Origin: Galdieria partita
Taxonomy: Eukaryota > Rhodophyta > Bangiophyceae > Galdieriales > Galdieriaceae
DNA length: 64,000 nucleotides
Reading direction: 5' to 3'
Assembly (NCBI GenBank): GCA_025991245.1
Contig: BQMJ01000034.1
Location: 124,001 to 188,000 of the forward strand
Shown here: positions 60,205 to 64,000 of the stretch, piece by piece
How positions within the stretch are numbered: position 1 is the first letter of the stretch
How the letters are laid out: each line of letters begins with the position of its first letter
Notes under the pieces: model-generated
Databases searched by the model: none
The model's input: the letters and a program-made list of their open reading frames with translations, nothing else
Told to the model about the DNA's origin: nothing
Translations under genes and position numbers: made by a program

Positions 60205-62650
60205 TTAGGAAAAGGAAGTAATGAATATATCAGATAGATCTTCCGACTCTTTCAGAAACAGCCCCTTTTCGTTGGCTAAATGTAATAGGCAGATAAATAG
60301 ATAAGGAGGTGTAATGTCTTTTCTATCACGCTCACTAAACTGCTCCGATAACTTGGTTACCTAACGAATAGCCAAGTCTTAGCATCACTTTCCAACAATT
60401 CAAAAATTTCTCACCATTTGTTGCAATGATAGTAATGTCTCATTGGTGCTGTTTGAGGAAGCTTCCTGCAAGCTTTCACTTTCATTGGAAGAAAAAGTAC
60501 CTTGTTCTGAAATGATTCTCCACATGTCTTGTTTCAGTTGACGAATGTCAACATTCTTTGCCATAGTAGCAAAGGGAATATCAACCTAATCCGGAATTAA
60601 GTTAGTCTAAAAACCAAGAAAGAGATGGATGATATTTACAACCTTTTCAACTTTGTATGGTTGTTCAACAAACTCCAATTCTTCCATATTCGTTGTAGTA
60701 GATGGTTCCCAATAGGAAGTTGAATTGTTTCCAACAGCTGCACTCAATTCTTCATCTTGATTTCCTATGAAATCATAATGAATGTCTTCTTCCTCTAGTC
60801 CGTTCGTATTCCAATGATCAGGATGACGATGATAATGACTGTCCGTGCCCTTGATTGTCTTCTTCACGAGGTATGTAGGTTTCAGAAAGAGGCGAAAGAG
60901 GTCAGACGGTTGATAATGCAAATCAGGGGGTAGAAGATTGGTGGAATCCTCATCTTTCAACCAAGAAGCGTTGGACAATAAAATACTGTTTGGATTCTTC
61001 GGTTGAGAAAATGCACTACAAAAGTCCACATCCTCCACAGGCTTTGAAAAGTCCAACAATTTATCCACTTTGCTTCGATGTCTCTTTTCTATTTTTCTTT
61101 CTCCTTTATGTTCATTTGTAGAAAGGTATACATTTCGAACACCTGAAAAATACTTCCAATGTGTGGGACCAGCCCAGGAAAGAGCAAGAAGACGTTGCAA
61201 CTTGTTGTCATTCCATTTCATGTTGCTTTCTGTATTTCCATTGAATAATTCTCCTACTTGGAACATATCAGCACCATGTGCAAACATTTCAGTAATCCAC
61301 TGCTTTTGTTCCTCTTCATCCTATCGAGTTGAATTAGCAACACAGTTTTTTAACGAAAACTCTAAGTACCATTCCTGAGACTTCCTCTAACGGGAAGGTT
61401 TCTCCATTAGAACTTGTCCATTTTGCTTCCATAGCCCATTCTTCATTCCAAGACTCCAATTCTAAGCCATCATACGAATCCATATAAACCGAACTATAAT
61501 CAATAGGTGCCCATTCCTGTGTATCGTTCCTCATCATTTCAGGATTCTCAACAGTAACATTCGGTGGTAACTGATTTTCCTTGTTGGTGATAGAATGACC
61601 AACACTTTGAACGTATTTCATCATTCCTGGACATATCGCATTCTTATAAGCAACATCCGTAGAAAATGAGTCGGCCTGATTTTGCAGACTCTTTTTTACA
61701 AAGTTGTAGCCATCTTGATATTTTTGTAATGGAGTGATTCCGATACATCCGTTTTGTAAAGAAGCAAAAAAGGGTTGTTGAGAATCAAACACCAAATGAC
61801 ACGCTCCATCCTTACAAGGCTCTTGAGACAATTTCAATGCATGTAACAAGGAATTGTTCGTTTCTGTGTTGTGAATAGCACGTGAAATGACTTGAAATAG
61901 AGGATCCAACATATGCTCCACGTCATAAGTTTTTACAGATATATTGTCCATATTCTTTTCCAGTGTACATTCCCCTTGGGTTCGTGATTTGCTATGTTTC
62001 TTTTTGACGGCTGATAGCTCAACTGTCTCTTCCGAATCATCCTCTTCGACAACCTCGTTCTCTGGTTGTCCACCTGAACGAGTAAGATCACCTAAAACAC
62101 TATATGCACTCGTATGCACGGAATCGACTCGATAAGAATATATTTTAGTGCTGGCATCCAAAGTAACTCCTGCGAGCTGAAAGTTGGCTTCAGTTGGTTC
62201 TTCCGTTTCTTGGTTTGGATCCTCTTCGGTCTTTATTTCACCATTGACAACCAAACTACGCAAATGATCGATAAGCGCAAGTGACCAAGAATTTTTAGCA
62301 TTGATTTTGTTATCTCGACACAACTTGATGGTTGTAGAATACAGCTGTGCAAGTTGCCTTGGGTCCAGTTTTTCTTCTAAAGTTGCATTGCTTACTTCGA
62401 CTTGTTTCGATGTTGTCTGGAAGAGATTTTGTTCTTTTTTCGCTTTTCGAGCTGCTTGCTTTTCCGCTTCGTCATCGTTGAAGCGTAACGGAGTCCCTAT
62501 AGTAGCAGAAGTTGATTGTTGAAGTTCTGGGGTCTTTATTAACACGCTCGAATGAGGTGAATTCCTAAAGAAACTACTCAGTCTTCTTCGCGGTGTCTTA
62601 TCACTTTTAGGTGTTGTCCAAGTTGACTCTTGGAACAGCCTTTCTTCCAT
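60205..62650 (-). CDS. NCAPH: Condensin complex subunit CAP-H (NCAPH/Barren)
   Basis: Four exons (62650..61370, 61320..60640, 60585..60415, 60360..60205) give 762 residues. Diagnostic blocks: DNKINAKNSWSLALIDHL and then LDASTKIYSYRVDSVHTSAYSVLGDL in the N-terminal part, LALSWAGPTHWKYF in the middle, and a C-terminal winged helix VDIRQLKQDMWRII, then TPPYLFICLLHLANEKGL and LKESEDLSDIFI. These match barren/CAP-H throughout. The protein is the kleisin that closes the SMC2-SMC4 ring of condensin I for chromosome compaction. The end of exon 2 could lie 3 bases away (60643) with a GTTGTA donor; both keep frame. The gene is convergent with the CaaX gene. Confidence 0.93.
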
Positions 62651-62954
62651 CCGTACTTGAAATTCCTTTTCAAATTTGGCGGGTTACAACCAACAGATGG
62701 GTCAAGAGCACCCCAAAGAAACATTCGCTGTCTTTCATTGGATTCCGTTTAAAATGATTTATTCCAAGCTCTTTCCGAATGTTATAATGAAATAGCAAAG
62801 CTGCACAAGTTATTCTTAGAAAAGAAATATCTTGCAGTCATACAATTGTACATCTACATCTGAAACTCTATGAAAATAAAATAAACATAATGACGCCAGT
62901 AGTACAAAGTTCCCTGTAGTAAATACTAACAGCGCAAGTAACCAACCATCAATA
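62651..62954. other. Intergenic region between two minus-strand genes
   Basis: These 304 AT-rich bases lie 5' of CAP-H and 3' of the DSC3-like gene. I see no RNA gene, repeat or coding frame worth reporting. Confidence 0.4.
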
Positions 62955-63957
62955 TCAGTCTCCAGAATGTCCAGAAGGGGGCTCTTGTTCATGAGTCATC
63001 AACCAAGTTGAACGAAGAATACCAAATAACAAGTTCCCGACAACTCCTGCCAAAATGCCCAACTTCCTTTTTCGTGGTAGGCCTCTATCTAATAAAAACA
63101 CCAACACAATAATACCCAAAAGAAAACCAACCAATAAACCAAATACGAAATCATGAACAGTTCCCTCATTCTCTCCAAAAAGAGAATCGTCGTTAAAAGC
63201 TCCACCTTCCAAGTCCCCAACTGTTATTTCATGAGTAGAGGCATCAGCCATCCATCTTTCTTCGAGTTCTCTCAAATCTCCTGTATCTTCCAAATGGTCA
63301 GGGTTCAGCCCTTGACTACGAGCAAATTGTCTCCTAAGAACTGCTATTTCTTCTTCTGTGAATCCTGCCTCACGAAGACGGTCCAAGCCACGATATTCTG
63401 AGTGGGGATCAGCTGCTGGGATGCGAGTCTGCAATCGTTCACTTCTTTCGTGATTGTTACTATGACGACCAGACTTTGGAAATAAAAAGTTATTCTCGAG
63501 TTACAAGCTCCAAGAGAAACAAATAACTTACCGCTACGTTGACTTCATCTGAGATGACGCAATGGACATATGAACCATCTTCTACTTTCGAGTCTACTAA
63601 CCTATACTCAAATATGTTGTTCTATACACCAATTGCCCAACTTTGTCTACAAGCACATACCTCGAAGTACCTTCACTTAATAACTTTCCTGAATAAATAA
63701 GACGAATCCTAAGATTCAACAAGTTTTAACACAAAGCTGGACAGTTTCCCAACACAAATATCACCCAAAAAAGATACCTACCGCTTTGCTTTGGGGTCTA
63801 GCTTCTTCTCTTGAAAAATCTGCGGTCTCTCCATCAGTTCTTTCATACAGAAGGAAAGAACATAACAAACCTTATCTTTTAACTCGTCTACAGTGGCGTC
63901 CTGTTCCACTTGAAAAGTGGAAACACTTCCATCTGGTAATCCTACCCGTAACTGCAT
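62955..63957 (-). CDS. DSC E3 ubiquitin-ligase complex subunit 3-like (ubiquitin-like plus DUF2407 C-terminal)
   Basis: Five exons (63957..63871, 63819..63782, 63708..63661, 63601..63532, 63473..62955) give 253 residues. The N-terminal ~80 residues are a ubiquitin-like domain (MQLRVGLPDGSVSTFQVEQD, IRLIYSGKLLSEGTS, DGSYVHCVIS). Then comes the Dsc3-type helical block GLDRLREAGFTEEEIAVLRRQFARS, and two C-terminal membrane helices, FVFGLLVGFLLGIIVLVFLL and LGILAGVVGNLLFGILRS. In fungi this protein belongs to the Golgi/endosomal Tul1/Dsc ligase that degrades membrane proteins and activates SREBP. Plant and animal membralin-type Ubl proteins are more distant alternatives. The start is 43 bases from the window edge. 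Confidence 0.8.
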
Positions 63958-64000
63958 AACTCTTAATTTCTACTGTCTGTTGGGTAACTAAAAGATTTAT

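Overview
This window looks like a nuclear segment of a compact unicellular red alga of the Galdieria type (Cyanidiophyceae). The sequence shows about 36 eukaryotic protein genes packed head to tail, nearly all introns 38 to 69 nt long, short intergenic gaps, AT-rich non-coding DNA, mitochondrial genes with targeting-type N-termini, plant-type shikimate enzymes (class II DAHP synthase, chorismate synthase), a DUF3326 gene of the cyanobacterial/plastid lineage, and a plant-type trehalose-phosphate synthase/phosphatase. The genus is inferred; nothing in the sequence names it. Exon coordinates were worked out by hand from splice sites and frame, and every multi-exon model reported adds up to a whole number of codons.

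Layout. 0-4.4 kb: 3' end of a GMPPA-like gene, proteasome regulator PI31, 26S proteasome ATPase RPT1, and a three-domain kinase fusion (NDK-like, DPY30, UMP/CMP kinase). 4.8-11 kb: chorismate synthase, V-ATPase subunit c'', DUF3326, a protein with two BRK-like repeats, complex I NDUFS7. 11-20 kb: the large ASCC3/SLH1 helicase, a secreted SGNH hydrolase, then a gene-poor, hairpin-rich 1.4 kb. 20-28 kb: a small QCR10-like protein, a UBA/CUE-TULIP protein, an FkbM-type methyltransferase, a WD-like protein, prefoldin 1, and an MFS transporter whose start region is duplicated in perfect tandem. 28-40 kb: class II DAHP synthase, enoyl-CoA hydratase, an FHA plus C2H2 zinc-finger protein, a fusion of CAF1/PARN-like, poly(A)-polymerase-like and LOTUS-like parts, and an NSDHL-like dehydrogenase. 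40-49 kb: a U5 snRNA gene, the spliceosomal helicase PRP16, profilin, and trehalose-6-phosphate synthase/phosphatase. 49-64 kb: succinyl-CoA ligase beta, ICMT, an unassigned protein, MnmG, a Tim17/22/23 protein, a Gfo/Idh/MocA dehydrogenase, a CaaX-terminated protein, condensin CAP-H and a DSC3-like ubiquitin-ligase subunit.

Themes. The first and last enzymes of the shikimate pathway are both here. U5 snRNA lies divergently next to PRP16, both spliceosomal. An isoprenylcysteine methyltransferase and a CaaX protein lie 8 kb apart. Genes are packed so tightly that convergent coding regions overlap at their stop codons and one divergent pair has 38 bp between start codons. The most unusual items are the CAF1/PAP/LOTUS fusion, in which both enzyme halves lack catalytic residues, the NDK-DPY30-UMP/CMP kinase fusion, and the U5 gene with a plant-like upstream element. 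No mobile element, CRISPR array, rRNA or tRNA was found.
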